Source: a virus. From it: a stretch of 58,963 nucleotides of DNA. Both the position numbers and the translations under genes were made by a program. The notes beneath the pieces were generated by a model. The model was given only the letters and a program-made list of their open reading frames with translations, searched no databases and was not told the origin of the DNA. Below, piece by piece: positions 40,233 to 48,205 of this stretch. The stretch lies in the IMG/VR virus record IMGVR_UViG_3300025886_000023, positions 1-58,963 of that record. One strand, 5' to 3'. How positions within the stretch are numbered: position 1 is the first letter of the stretch; every line of letters begins with the position of its first letter.

Positions 40233-42206
40233 ATGTTTAGTATTAGTGAGGTTAATGTCCGTAGATTCGGACTATCAGATACCTTTGTAAATCGTTATAA
40301 AGATTTAGATGTCCCGTGGGGACCAGTAGGATATATTACCTACAAACGAACCTATGCTCGACGGTTGAATGAATTCACAGAAGGAGCAGAAGGTACCGAA
40401 GAGTGGTATCAAACTTGTCGTCGTGTGATTGAAGGAATGTTTGACATTCAGAAAAGACATGTCCATGCTCTCGGCTTAGAATGGAATGACCAGAAAGCAC
40501 AGAGAACAGCCAAAGAAGCATATGATAGACTCTTCAATCTTAAGTGGACCCCTCCGGGTCGTGGGCTATGGATGATGGGCACAAAGTTCATATACGAGCG
40601 AACAGGAGCAGGTCTATTCAATTGTGCTTTCCGCTCAACAAGAGAACTATCAGCAAAGGGTGGATATCTTTTTGCTTGGATGATGGACGCTCTTATGGTT
40701 GGAATTGGCGTTGGCTTTGATACACTCGGAGCAGGAACAGTTACCATTAAAGAAGCACAGTATTCAAATGAAACATACATAGTTCCCGACTCTCGTGAAG
40801 GATGGGTGAACTCTGTCAGAATTCTTCTCGACGGATTTTTTCTCGGGAAAAAAATTCCCAACTTTGATTACTCTCTCATAAGACCTCCCGGCTCTCTCAT
40901 CAAGGGTTTCGGGGGTACAGCGTCAGGACACGGACCTTTGGAGGAATTACACAATGATCTTAAAGAACTTTATACAGCGAAAGCTGGAGAAGCCATCACA
41001 TCAGTGGACATTGTTGATACTGAAAATCTTATTGGCCGTTGTGTTGTCGCAGGGAATGTTCGTCGTTCTGCTGCCCTTGCTCTTGGTCAGTTTGATGATA
41101 AAGATTATCTCACGATGAAGAATGATGAAAAGAAACTCTATCACCATCGCTGGGGTTCAAACAATTCTTTCGAAGCAAAGGTTGGAATGGACTACACTTG
41201 GCACGCAGAGCAGTCTCAAACCAACGGAGAGCCCGGCTATATCTGGCTGGAAAACGCTCGCACGAGGGGGCGAATGAAGGACGGCTATCGCGATGACGAT
41301 CTTAAGGTCATGGGCTTCAACCCGTGCGTTGAGCAACAATTAGAAGACGGAGAGTTATGCTGCCTTGTCGAAACCTTCCCCGCAAAGCACGATTCATATG
41401 AGGACTATCTGAAAACCCTCAAGATCGCCTATCTTTACGGAAAGACTGTCACATTAGCTAACACTCACTGGCCCGAGACCAATGCGCTCATGCTTAAGAA
41501 CCGCCGAATCGGATTGTCCCAATCCGGAGTTGTTCAAGCTTTCAATAAGTTTGGTCGTCGTGTAATGTATCAATGGTGCGACAATGCTTATGAGCATGTG
41601 AAAGAGCTTGACGAGGAATACTCGGACTGGCTATGTATCCCGCGTTCCGTTCGGACCACATCAATCAAGCCATCCGGCACCGTGTCTCTTCTTAACGGAT
41701 CGACACCGGGAATCCATTTCCCCGAGGACGAGTATTATATTCGTCGGATTCGTTTCTCAAAAGATTCGCAATTGATTGTATCGTTGCGCGAAGCAGGTTA
41801 TAAAATTGAAGAGGATTCATATTCGCCGAATACACTCTGTGTGGAATTCCCCGTTCATGAACCATTCTTTCAGAAAGGAAAAAAAGATGTATCTATGTGG
41901 GAGCAACTTGAGATTGCGGCACAATACCAGCATTACTGGGCCGATAACTCGGTTTCCATTACGGTTACCTTTCAGCCCAGCGAAGCACATCAAATCAAGG
42001 ATGCTTTGGAGATGTATGAGACAAGACTTAAAGCAGTTTCATTCCTTCGTTATCAGGAAACAGGATATGTTCAAGCTCCATACGAGCCCATAACAAAAGA
42101 AGAGTATGAAGAAATGATAAAGGACCTCATCCCAATTCAGCGCATTGATACAAACGAAGCAGGACAGGTACCAAAGTTTTGTTCTAATGATTCTTGTGAA
42201 ATTTGA
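40233..42206 (+). CDS. nrdJ: adenosylcobalamin-dependent ribonucleotide reductase (class II, monomeric)
   Basis: This 657-residue enzyme reduces ribonucleotides to deoxyribonucleotides for phage DNA synthesis. Seen: LKWTPPGRGLWMMGTKF, LFNCAFRST (N-terminal redox Cys), GVGFDTLG, the radical-site motif MGFNPCVEQQ near residue 364, SIKPSGTVSLLNGSTPGIHF and the C-terminal Cys pair FCSNDSCEI that re-reduces the active site. The organisation is that of monomeric B12 RNRs, which need no small subunit. Cobalamin must come from the host. The 3' end contains the -35 of the next promoter. Confidence 0.92.
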   Translation: MFSISEVNVRRFGLSDTFVNRYKDLDVPWGPVGYITYKRTYARRLNEFTEGAEGTEEWYQTCRRVIEGMFDIQKRHVHALGLEWNDQKAQRTAKEAYDRLFNLKWTPPGRGLWMMGTKFIYERTGAGLFNCAFRSTRELSAKGGYLFAWMMDALMVGIGVGFDTLGAGTVTIKEAQYSNETYIVPDSREGWVNSVRILLDGFFLGKKIPNFDYSLIRPPGSLIKGFGGTASGHGPLEELHNDLKELYTAKAGEAITSVDIVDTENLIGRCVVAGNVRRSAALALGQFDDKDYLTMKNDEKKLYHHRWGSNNSFEAKVGMDYTWHAEQSQTNGEPGYIWLENARTRGRMKDGYRDDDLKVMGFNPCVEQQLEDGELCCLVETFPAKHDSYEDYLKTLKIAYLYGKTVTLANTHWPETNALMLKNRRIGLSQSGVVQAFNKFGRRVMYQWCDNAYEHVKELDEEYSDWLCIPRSVRTTSIKPSGTVSLLNGSTPGIHFPEDEYYIRRIRFSKDSQLIVSLREAGYKIEEDSYSPNTLCVEFPVHEPFFQKGKKDVSMWEQLEIAAQYQHYWADNSVSITVTFQPSEAHQIKDALEMYETRLKAVSFLRYQETGYVQAPYEPITKEEYEEMIKDLIPIQRIDTNEAGQVPKFCSNDSCEI

Positions 42207-42231
42207 CAAGACATCGAAAGCATGTTATAAT
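42203..42231 (+). promoter_or_regulatory. sigma70-type promoter overlapping the nrdJ stop
   Basis: TTGACA (42203-42208), 17 nt, TATAAT (42226-42231), with TG upstream of the -10. TTGACA overlaps the nrdJ stop codon. Confidence 0.85.
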
Positions 42232-42252
42232 ATAAAAACCCTTGGAGAAGAA

Positions 42253-42531
42253 ATGAATTTTATACCAGAAAATAGACACCTATTAGTTATACCAGAAGAA
42301 GAAGCACCCACCGTTGGCGAACTCAACCTTATAATGCCTGCTGAGTTTAAGCCTCCTCAATCAATGTATGTTGTTTGCACCGTTAAAGCAATTGCCTCAG
42401 ACTCAAAGTTTGGACCTTTTGTTGAAAATAAGAAGATTGTTGTGGAACGAAGGATGCTTCATGAGATTGATTTTGGTAGCGAAACCATCTATTTAGTGTT
42501 AGAAAACTATGTTTTTGGGAGATTACAGTGA
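42253..42531 (+). CDS. GroES-like co-chaperonin (T4 gp31-like role)
   Basis: This 92-residue protein starts at ATG 42253, 22 nt after the -10 box. The sequence NFIPENRHLLVIPEEEAPTV, PAEFKPPQSMYVVCTVKAIA and TIYLVLENYVFGRLQ follows the GroES plan: strand, glycine-poor mobile loop, then paired strands. T4 gp31 replaces GroES when folding gp23, and phage GroES homologues are known in marine phages. The predicted role is capsid-protein folding with host GroEL. Confidence 0.72.
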   Translation: MNFIPENRHLLVIPEEEAPTVGELNLIMPAEFKPPQSMYVVCTVKAIASDSKFGPFVENKKIVVERRMLHEIDFGSETIYLVLENYVFGRLQ

Positions 42532-43343
42532 AATTAACAAAAAAGATATTAAAAGAAGCTATTAGCAAAACAATCCAAGAGAGCAGTATGCTCATCGCGA
42601 ATCCAATTGATGACAAGATGATTGTCCAAGAAGGGAAGTATTTTTATTCACTTCGTCGTCTTGATGAAACAACGATAACCGGAATCCAAGGAAAGTATAT
42701 GGACAACGGATTTATCGTTATCACTTCGGACAGAGACTGTCACGCAGAACTTGGTATTCCCTATGGTGAACCTTGTCCCGAGTATCCCGAACCCGGCAAT
42801 GCCCAAGAACAAGAGGAAAAAAACATCGCCAATCGTCAAGAACTTAAAGATTTGGTTCGCTCTGCTGGCTTTGGTTATACACCTGTCTATGGTGGGTATC
42901 GTGAAGAGATTAAAAATGCCGAAGGGAAGGTTATCGGTCATGTAGACGCAGAAGACCCAGAACACTCTCTTCTTATCATGGCTCGCGGTGGCAACAAAGA
43001 GCTTGACCACACGGCCCTTAAAGATCTTGGAAAAGAACTTGCTGCCAAATTCAATCAAGACTCATTCTTCTTTAAGCCTCCCGGCGAAGAAGATAGTAAT
43101 GCCTACTTCATCTCATCAAACGGCGAGGTAAAACAAACATTTTCAGATTTTGTATTTGGCGACCTTGACCAAGCATACTTTACACAATTAGCCCGAGGCA
43201 AGCAAGCACACCAACCACAGAAAAGATTTTCCGCTGTTTCCGAAGGTATTTATATTCCAAAGCCACCTCTTACAGGCATAGAAGCCCGTCGGAGAAGAGG
43301 CGAAATCTTTATCAGCTATAAGCGACAATTGGAGACTAAGTGA
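42528..43343 (+). CDS. hypothetical protein with DUF3293-like core
   Basis: This 271-residue protein starts with GTG, overlapping the previous stop by 4 nt. GFIVITSDRDCHAEL, NRQELKDLVRSAGFGYTPVY followed by GGY, then HSLLIMARGG and AAKFNQDSFFFKPPG follow the order of the DUF3293 pattern (a strand with IT, an N...EL helix, then a final Q-x-[AS] segment). The C-terminal tail is basic. Function of that family is unknown to me. Confidence 0.62.
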   Translation: MKLTKKILKEAISKTIQESSMLIANPIDDKMIVQEGKYFYSLRRLDETTITGIQGKYMDNGFIVITSDRDCHAELGIPYGEPCPEYPEPGNAQEQEEKNIANRQELKDLVRSAGFGYTPVYGGYREEIKNAEGKVIGHVDAEDPEHSLLIMARGGNKELDHTALKDLGKELAAKFNQDSFFFKPPGEEDSNAYFISSNGEVKQTFSDFVFGDLDQAYFTQLARGKQAHQPQKRFSAVSEGIYIPKPPLTGIEARRRRGEIFISYKRQLETK

Positions 43344-44056
43344 ACCACGAAGATAAAAATATAATACACTACTTATACGGAGACGATATTGGATCGGTTA
43401 GTTTGGTAGAGTCATATGGTACAGACCTAACAATTGTTAACGCTGCTCGCGTCTCTTTCGGAGTAAAGAAAGATAATGTTGACAAGAGAGACAAAAAACT
43501 TATCAAATACCTTGCTGAACATCGCCATACATCAACCTTCGAACATTGCGGCGCAACTTTTCGTTTCGTTGTCCCGATGTTTGTTAGGTCTCAACATATG
43601 CGTCACCGTACATGGTCCTATAACGAAATCTCTCGTAGATACACGGACAAAGATTTACAATTTTATACCCCTAACTCTTTTCGAACCCAACACAAAACGA
43701 ATCGCCAAGCATCAAATTTAGATGAGATAAATCCTGTAATACAGCCAGACCTTTCTGACTTCGGTGAGGGAATAAGGGCATCTCATTCCGTTCAAACACA
43801 TGTTCAGCAAAGTTTAAAACTATTTAATAGACTAATGACTGAAGGAGTTTGTCGTGAGCAAGCGCGAATGGTTTTACCGCAAAATCTGTACACTGAATAC
43901 TACGGTACCTGCTCTTTGTCTAATCTTCTTAAGTTTATCAGCCTCCGAACTCACGAAGGTGCGCAATGGGAAATACAAAAAGTCGCAGAAGCCTGTCTGG
44001 AAATTAGCAAGAGCTTGTGGCCGGAAGCTGTGGGAGCATTCGCCGGTGAAAGATGA
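43340..44056 (+). CDS. thyX: flavin-dependent thymidylate synthase
   Basis: This 238-residue enzyme makes dTMP from dUMP using FAD and methylene-tetrahydrofolate. The diagnostic ThyX motif RHRTWSYNEISRRY is present near residue 90, with HTSTFEHCGATF before it and REQARMVLPQNLYTEYYGTC near 172. Start is GTG, overlapping the previous stop (GTGA), behind GGAGA. Works with NrdJ and dUTPase to supply nucleotides. Confidence 0.95.
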   Translation: MNHEDKNIIHYLYGDDIGSVSLVESYGTDLTIVNAARVSFGVKKDNVDKRDKKLIKYLAEHRHTSTFEHCGATFRFVVPMFVRSQHMRHRTWSYNEISRRYTDKDLQFYTPNSFRTQHKTNRQASNLDEINPVIQPDLSDFGEGIRASHSVQTHVQQSLKLFNRLMTEGVCREQARMVLPQNLYTEYYGTCSLSNLLKFISLRTHEGAQWEIQKVAEACLEISKSLWPEAVGAFAGER

Positions 44057-44309
44057 GAAGATTGCCCCAATCTATAAGAAGGGAGATCTTGTTCACCTAG
44101 AGACATTCAATCTAATGTCCGTATTTGAAGAACCAGAGATGAAAATTGGAATTATAATAAGTGATCCTTACTACGATAACAATTATACATATAACGATTG
44201 GATCTGCTATGATGAACCCATCTATGATATCCAATTCCCCGATGAGAAACGAACAGGACTACCACAAAACTTTTTAACCAAGATAAAAACTAAAAAGGAG
44301 AAGTCATAG
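44046..44309 (+). CDS. small hypothetical protein
   Basis: This 87-residue protein probably starts at GTG 44046, overlapping thyX by 11 nt; the frame is open further upstream inside thyX, but that part reads as a shadow. The sequence KKGDLVHLETFNLMSVFEEP followed by KIGIIISDPYYD suggests a small SH3-like or PUA-like beta barrel. No family is assigned. Confidence 0.55.
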   Translation: MKDEKIAPIYKKGDLVHLETFNLMSVFEEPEMKIGIIISDPYYDNNYTYNDWICYDEPIYDIQFPDEKRTGLPQNFLTKIKTKKEKS

Positions 44310-45115
44310 AACTTCAATTTACAGAGTTGGTCATTGGCCGCACAATCAAATCACTAATTTATGCTTATAAAAATGAACTCCCGATAATTCTTCACAATCC
44401 AGTGAGGCCATCGGGAGTTGAGCATATGTCTGAATCTTATAATTTTGACTACCTTCTCTTTGATAAAAATCCAACTGCTGGAGAGATCTGGGATCGCTTG
44501 GTTTTCGTCTTAGGAATGGCAGGATTGATGGTTGTACCTGACATCATTGAAACACTCCGACATGACGAAAAAAACAAAACCGTAACAATCGTCACATCAC
44601 AAAGATTGCGATTTTTGGTTAAATACCAAGCACTTACAATTCTTGATCCAAGCGAGAGCGGCTACTGTTGGATCTATGATTGGTTTGATGTTCGCTCTGG
44701 TTCTACCGCATGTCCCGATGTTATCCGAGGGCTTGATGATACACCTCAGCGACTTGTATTTTATCCCTCAAAACGATCAGGGCCTCGTGCTGGATCAAAG
44801 GATCTCGTTGCCATTTCTTGTGTAAAAGAAGAGGACATTGATAGCTGGGACCACTCAATACCTGTGATGAAAATCCGATGCCTTAAGTTGATGAAAGCTC
44901 GGGGAATTAATGGCGGCGTTAAAGGATACAACAAAAAAGGAAAGCCACGATACGAACAGGTCAAAATTGAGCACGGATGGCGAGAGACCAAAAAAGATAT
45001 TAAAAGTTTATATACATTAGAGGAACTATGCAAGATGAAGATAAAAGGAAATCGGCTGACGAACTTAACGACAAACCTTTTCTTAACCACAAAAACTTTC
45101 ACCTCGCAGGAGTAA
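44306..45115 (+). CDS. conserved phage protein, unknown function (start codon uncertain)
   Basis: The frame is 262 residues from TTG 44327, but the natural N-terminus (IELQFTELVIGRTIKSLIYA) begins at ATA 44306, six bases after AAAGGAG; the frame is closed by TAA at 44291. I annotate from 44306 (269 residues). The beginning LVIGRTIKSLIYAYKNELPI looks like a Rossmann-type first strand and helix, a pattern I associate with an uncharacterised marine-phage family. The C-terminal half is basic. It overlaps the next gene by 88 nt. Confidence 0.55.
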   Translation: MELQFTELVIGRTIKSLIYAYKNELPIILHNPVRPSGVEHMSESYNFDYLLFDKNPTAGEIWDRLVFVLGMAGLMVVPDIIETLRHDEKNKTVTIVTSQRLRFLVKYQALTILDPSESGYCWIYDWFDVRSGSTACPDVIRGLDDTPQRLVFYPSKRSGPRAGSKDLVAISCVKEEDIDSWDHSIPVMKIRCLKLMKARGINGGVKGYNKKGKPRYEQVKIEHGWRETKKDIKSLYTLEELCKMKIKGNRLTNLTTNLFLTTKTFTSQE

Positions 45116-45984
45116 TCCCAGTAGCAGGTCACAAAGTTGACTTCGGAATGGAGTGGGACGAATGCTTAACACCAGTCTCTCCCAACTACAGCCTAATCGA
45201 AAACGCCATCTATGAGTGTGCTTGGGCTGGCTGCGATACAATCTGGATTGTTGTCAATGACGACATGGCTCCCTTGCTTCGTTATCGCATTGGTGATAAA
45301 GTTCAGGACCCAATCTATGTCACAACCAAGTTTGCTAAATTTCCTAAGCATTATCAAAAACATATCCCAATCTTTTATGTTCCCATTCATCCAAAGGATA
45401 GAGACAAGAGAGATTGCCTTGCTTGGTCTGTTCTTCACGGAGCAGTTTCTTGTTTTAAGATCTCAGAGTTCCTAAGCAAGTGGGTAAAGCCAGACAAATT
45501 TTATGTTTCCTTTCCTTTCTCTGTTTTTTACTCTCCGGACCTCCGAGAATACAGACCCAAGATTAGGTCAAAAAACAACTTCTATGTGCTAAATTCTGGG
45601 AAGTCGGTTCAAGACAACCTCTATGCTTCCTTCACCTTCGGAAAGGAAGAATTCGTTAAATACAGGCGAATAATCAGGAAGAAAGGCACAGGAATGTTTG
45701 ATCGCTCAAGTCCATTGGACGAAAGAGGTATGAATACGATAAAATTGCCAATCAACGAAAGATATTCTGCTCGTTATTTTGATTTGGGAGATGTTTTCAC
45801 TGACCTAGACATTGGAGAAGAGAATTTTGTTGAGCCTAAATGGTATTACGATATTGGCACTTGGGAAGAGTATTGTACCTTCCTATCATCCGAGGAGAGC
45901 AAAAAAATAAAAAGGCCAAACCATCTTGTTATGAATTTTAGAGAATTTAATAAAATTGGAATTGACAATGAGGGTGAACCGTAG
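45028..45984 (+). CDS. nucleotidyltransferase-like protein (GT-A fold)
   Basis: This 318-residue protein has the opening LAGVIPVAGHKVDFGMEWDE followed by a helix (SLIENAIYECAWAGCDTIWI) and VVNDDM, the order of NTP-transferase/GT-A enzymes: a strand then a G-rich loop, then an AI..C...G helix leading to a strand. The canonical G-G-x-G-T-R-L loop is not present, so activity may be changed. It overlaps the upstream gene by 88 nt, and the two probably act together. Could modify a nucleotide or sugar; substrate unknown. Confidence 0.5.
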   Translation: MQDEDKRKSADELNDKPFLNHKNFHLAGVIPVAGHKVDFGMEWDECLTPVSPNYSLIENAIYECAWAGCDTIWIVVNDDMAPLLRYRIGDKVQDPIYVTTKFAKFPKHYQKHIPIFYVPIHPKDRDKRDCLAWSVLHGAVSCFKISEFLSKWVKPDKFYVSFPFSVFYSPDLREYRPKIRSKNNFYVLNSGKSVQDNLYASFTFGKEEFVKYRRIIRKKGTGMFDRSSPLDERGMNTIKLPINERYSARYFDLGDVFTDLDIGEENFVEPKWYYDIGTWEEYCTFLSSEESKKIKRPNHLVMNFREFNKIGIDNEGEP

Positions 45985-45996
45985 TATTTAGTATAC

Positions 45997-46635
45997 ATGA
46001 TCGTACACAAACTAGAACACAAAAGATTGATGAATGAGCTTAACTATAAATATAGTGAAATTAAGCTCATTACCGAGACTCTACCAGAATTATATGGTGA
46101 ATTTGAAGATTACTATAAGAATTTTCTAGAAGAGAAAGGTCTTTCAAAAGAGGAGTTGGAAAAGTCTGATTCACCTGAATTTGCCAAGTTCAAAGAGGAA
46201 ATGAAACCCCAAGCACCAGAAACTGATGAAACTGGTATTACCATTGTTGAAGAAAAGACCGATGAGTATAAGCTGGGTAAAAAAGCTTTTACTAAGCTTT
46301 ATCGAGAAATTGTAAAAAAAGCACACCCCGATAAGATCATGACAGAAGATCCCTTTTATCGCAATGAATTGACTATTCTATTTAAAGGCGCTACCTATGC
46401 TATGGACAAGGGCAAGTGGTCAAAACTTCTTAAAATAGCGGAAGATTTAGGCGTAAAACCGCCAAATTATAAAGAGATCAATCGCTTTCTGAAGAAAGAG
46501 GTAAAAGAACTAGATAATCAAGTTAAGCTCCATAAAAGGAAATTTTGTTGGAGACTCTACGAAGCAGAAGAGAAAAATGAAAAGGATAAGGTCATACAAA
46601 ACTTTATTCATCAATTATTTGGGAGAAAGGTATGA
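45997..46635 (+). CDS. J-domain-like protein
   Basis: This 212-residue acidic, helical protein has KAFTKLYREIVKKAHPDKIM at residues 97-115, with the HPD tripeptide (110-112) that defines J-domains, followed by a helix AMDKGKWSKLLKIAEDLG. J-domains stimulate DnaK-type chaperones. The J-like part is in the middle, with helices on both sides, unlike classical DnaJ. No obvious ribosome binding site; a GTATTTAGTATACATG stretch leads into the start. Confidence 0.65.
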   Translation: MIVHKLEHKRLMNELNYKYSEIKLITETLPELYGEFEDYYKNFLEEKGLSKEELEKSDSPEFAKFKEEMKPQAPETDETGITIVEEKTDEYKLGKKAFTKLYREIVKKAHPDKIMTEDPFYRNELTILFKGATYAMDKGKWSKLLKIAEDLGVKPPNYKEINRFLKKEVKELDNQVKLHKRKFCWRLYEAEEKNEKDKVIQNFIHQLFGRKV

Positions 46636-46847
46636 GCATCATAAACACAATTTCTATAAATGATAATTATCATTTATTTGAAGACATGTCCGAAGAGGAA
46701 GATATTTATCTTGAGATAGATGATATTAGCGACTGTACTTTTGAAATTTGGACTCACCCAGACGGAACTCACAGCAGGGCCGTTATAAAGATATCCCGAG
46801 AAGACTTTGAGGAAATGATTGATGCCTATCAATCCGAAAACTGTTAA
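46632..46847 (+). CDS. small acidic hypothetical protein
   Basis: This 71-residue, very acidic protein (MSEEEDIYLEIDDISDCTFE, ISREDFEEMIDAYQSEN) overlaps the J-domain gene by 4 nt and the next gene by 26 nt. The charge pattern is that of DNA-mimic or inhibitor proteins, but no family is recognised. Confidence 0.55.
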   Translation: MSIINTISINDNYHLFEDMSEEEDIYLEIDDISDCTFEIWTHPDGTHSRAVIKISREDFEEMIDAYQSENC

Positions 46848-47085
46848 GATTGGCTCACTTGTCCGCGTTCAAGAAGGTTCTTACTTTTCATGGGAGCACC
46901 AACAATACATTAAAGTCTCATTCACCTCTATTGGAGTCGTCTTGGCTATTTTTCACTATAATGAGAACAGTTATCCCTTTACAATCTTAGGCTATGAGTT
47001 TTTAGCCGAGGTCTTTATTGATGGCCATCGTTTTATTGATGTCCCCAATTTTAAATTATATGATGTTGGCGATGAAAACATATAA
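46822..47085 (+). CDS. small hypothetical protein
   Basis: This 87-residue protein starts at ATG 46822 inside the end of the previous gene. INPKTVKIGSLVRVQEGSYF and a following beta-rich region look like a small beta-barrel. It overlaps the next gene by 14 nt. Function unknown. Confidence 0.5.
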   Translation: MPINPKTVKIGSLVRVQEGSYFSWEHQQYIKVSFTSIGVVLAIFHYNENSYPFTILGYEFLAEVFIDGHRFIDVPNFKLYDVGDENI

Positions 47086-47455
47086 ATACAATCATCGTTC
47101 ACGCATAGAAGAGTTCGAGGCTCTTTATAATAATTTTGAATATTTGTTTGATGCTTCCTTTTATGGATTTGAAATCGGTCCCGGCTGGTTTGAAATAATA
47201 GCTGATTTCGTTGTTAAGGCCGACAGGCATGTATCTGCTCATCCCGATAAATTCACAGATTTTCGTATTTTTCAAGTTAAAGAAAAGTTCGGTGGTCTTA
47301 GAATTTATGTCCACGATCAGGACCACTATCTAAATTCTGTCATTGCCCAAGCCGAGAGAGATGCTTATCTTGCTTGTACGGTATGTGGAAATCATGTTTA
47401 TACGACACTTGGCTTCGGTGCTCAGATGTGCGAAGAACATTTTAATATGTTTTAA
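47072..47455 (+). CDS. small zinc-ribbon protein with KEKFGGLR motif
   Basis: This 127-residue protein starts at ATG 47072. It holds FQVKEKFGGLRIYVHDQDHY near residue 69 and a C-terminal CTVCG...C-E-E-H zinc-ribbon-like segment. This combination recurs in many uncharacterised small bacterial and phage proteins. Function unknown. Confidence 0.6.
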   Translation: MKTYKYNHRSRIEEFEALYNNFEYLFDASFYGFEIGPGWFEIIADFVVKADRHVSAHPDKFTDFRIFQVKEKFGGLRIYVHDQDHYLNSVIAQAERDAYLACTVCGNHVYTTLGFGAQMCEEHFNMF

Positions 47456-47515
47456 AAAACTTACATAAAAGAAATCGTATAATCTTTACATAAGGCATTT
47501 ATTATGTAAAAGAAC

Positions 47516-47543
47516 TTGACAAAACTTATCAATATGTTATATT
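47516..47543 (+). promoter_or_regulatory. sigma70-type promoter before the restriction endonuclease gene
   Basis: TTGACA (47516-47521), 16 nt, TATATT (47538-47543), with TG upstream of the -10. Confidence 0.85.
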
Positions 47544-47569
47544 ATATGTATAATTCAAAAGGAGTAATT

Positions 47570-48205
47570 ATGTTAGAACAAGTCCTTTCAAAAGTTCTAG
47601 ACCTTCCTCACATTAGCAATGCGAAGGGTGCCCATGAATCAGCGGTTGAATCAATTCTTGAACAAGCAGGGCTTGACCTTGCGACAATTGAACAGTTAGG
47701 AATAAGCAAAAAAGCTATACGAACCGCGTCGGTTTCTCAAACAGTTAAGCCAAACATTTTTGTACCCCAACCTTGTGGTTCTCAAAGCTTTCCGGACTTT
47801 ATTGTTTCTGATTCATCTGGTAAAATTTTCTACATCGAATGTAAAAGCTCTAAAGATGACAAAATTGTCTGGAATTCTGGATTTCCAAAGAAAGAAGCCA
47901 TTTATATTGTTTCATCTGGAAAACAAAACATACAATCTGTAGTATTGGGTGAAGACATCTGGGATGAAGAAGAGGAGAGACTAGCTTTTGAAGCATTTAG
48001 TGAAATGAAAAAGATACAAGAGCAGTATTATGCTAAATTAAAGAGCATTGGCTCTAAGTTGCGCCCTTATTGTCGAGAAATGTATAATGATAGCAACAAG
48101 ATTGCTGGTCATGAAGACAGAGAACAAAGAATACAGAGAGTATATGATTCTATTAGGGGAGATGTTAATGGCCAATCTATTAAAGATATCCGCAGAGTAT
48201 TATAA
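47570..48205 (+). CDS. putative type II restriction endonuclease (PD-(D/E)xK)
   Basis: This 211-residue protein starts at ATG 47570 behind GGAG. PQPCGSQSFPDFIVS then IFYIECKSSKDD gives the PD...E-x-K nuclease core (D76, E90, K92); the GSQ-x-x-PDF / ECKSSK / SG-x-P-K / YI[VF]SSG series matches the style of type II endonucleases. The C-terminal half is helical and may hold the specificity part. It overlaps the following methyltransferase gene by 38 nt, the usual layout of a restriction-modification pair. No experimental specificity can be given. Confidence 0.72.
   Translation: MLEQVLSKVLDLPHISNAKGAHESAVESILEQAGLDLATIEQLGISKKAIRTASVSQTVKPNIFVPQPCGSQSFPDFIVSDSSGKIFYIECKSSKDDKIVWNSGFPKKEAIYIVSSGKQNIQSVVLGEDIWDEEEERLAFEAFSEMKKIQEQYYAKLKSIGSKLRPYCREMYNDSNKIAGHEDREQRIQRVYDSIRGDVNGQSIKDIRRVL

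Noticed and set aside
48048-48167. Longer N-terminus for the NPPY methyltransferase
   Set aside because: The extra 40 codons lie within the nuclease gene in another frame. ATG 48168 has GGGGAG at the right distance and gives motif X near the N-terminus, as expected.
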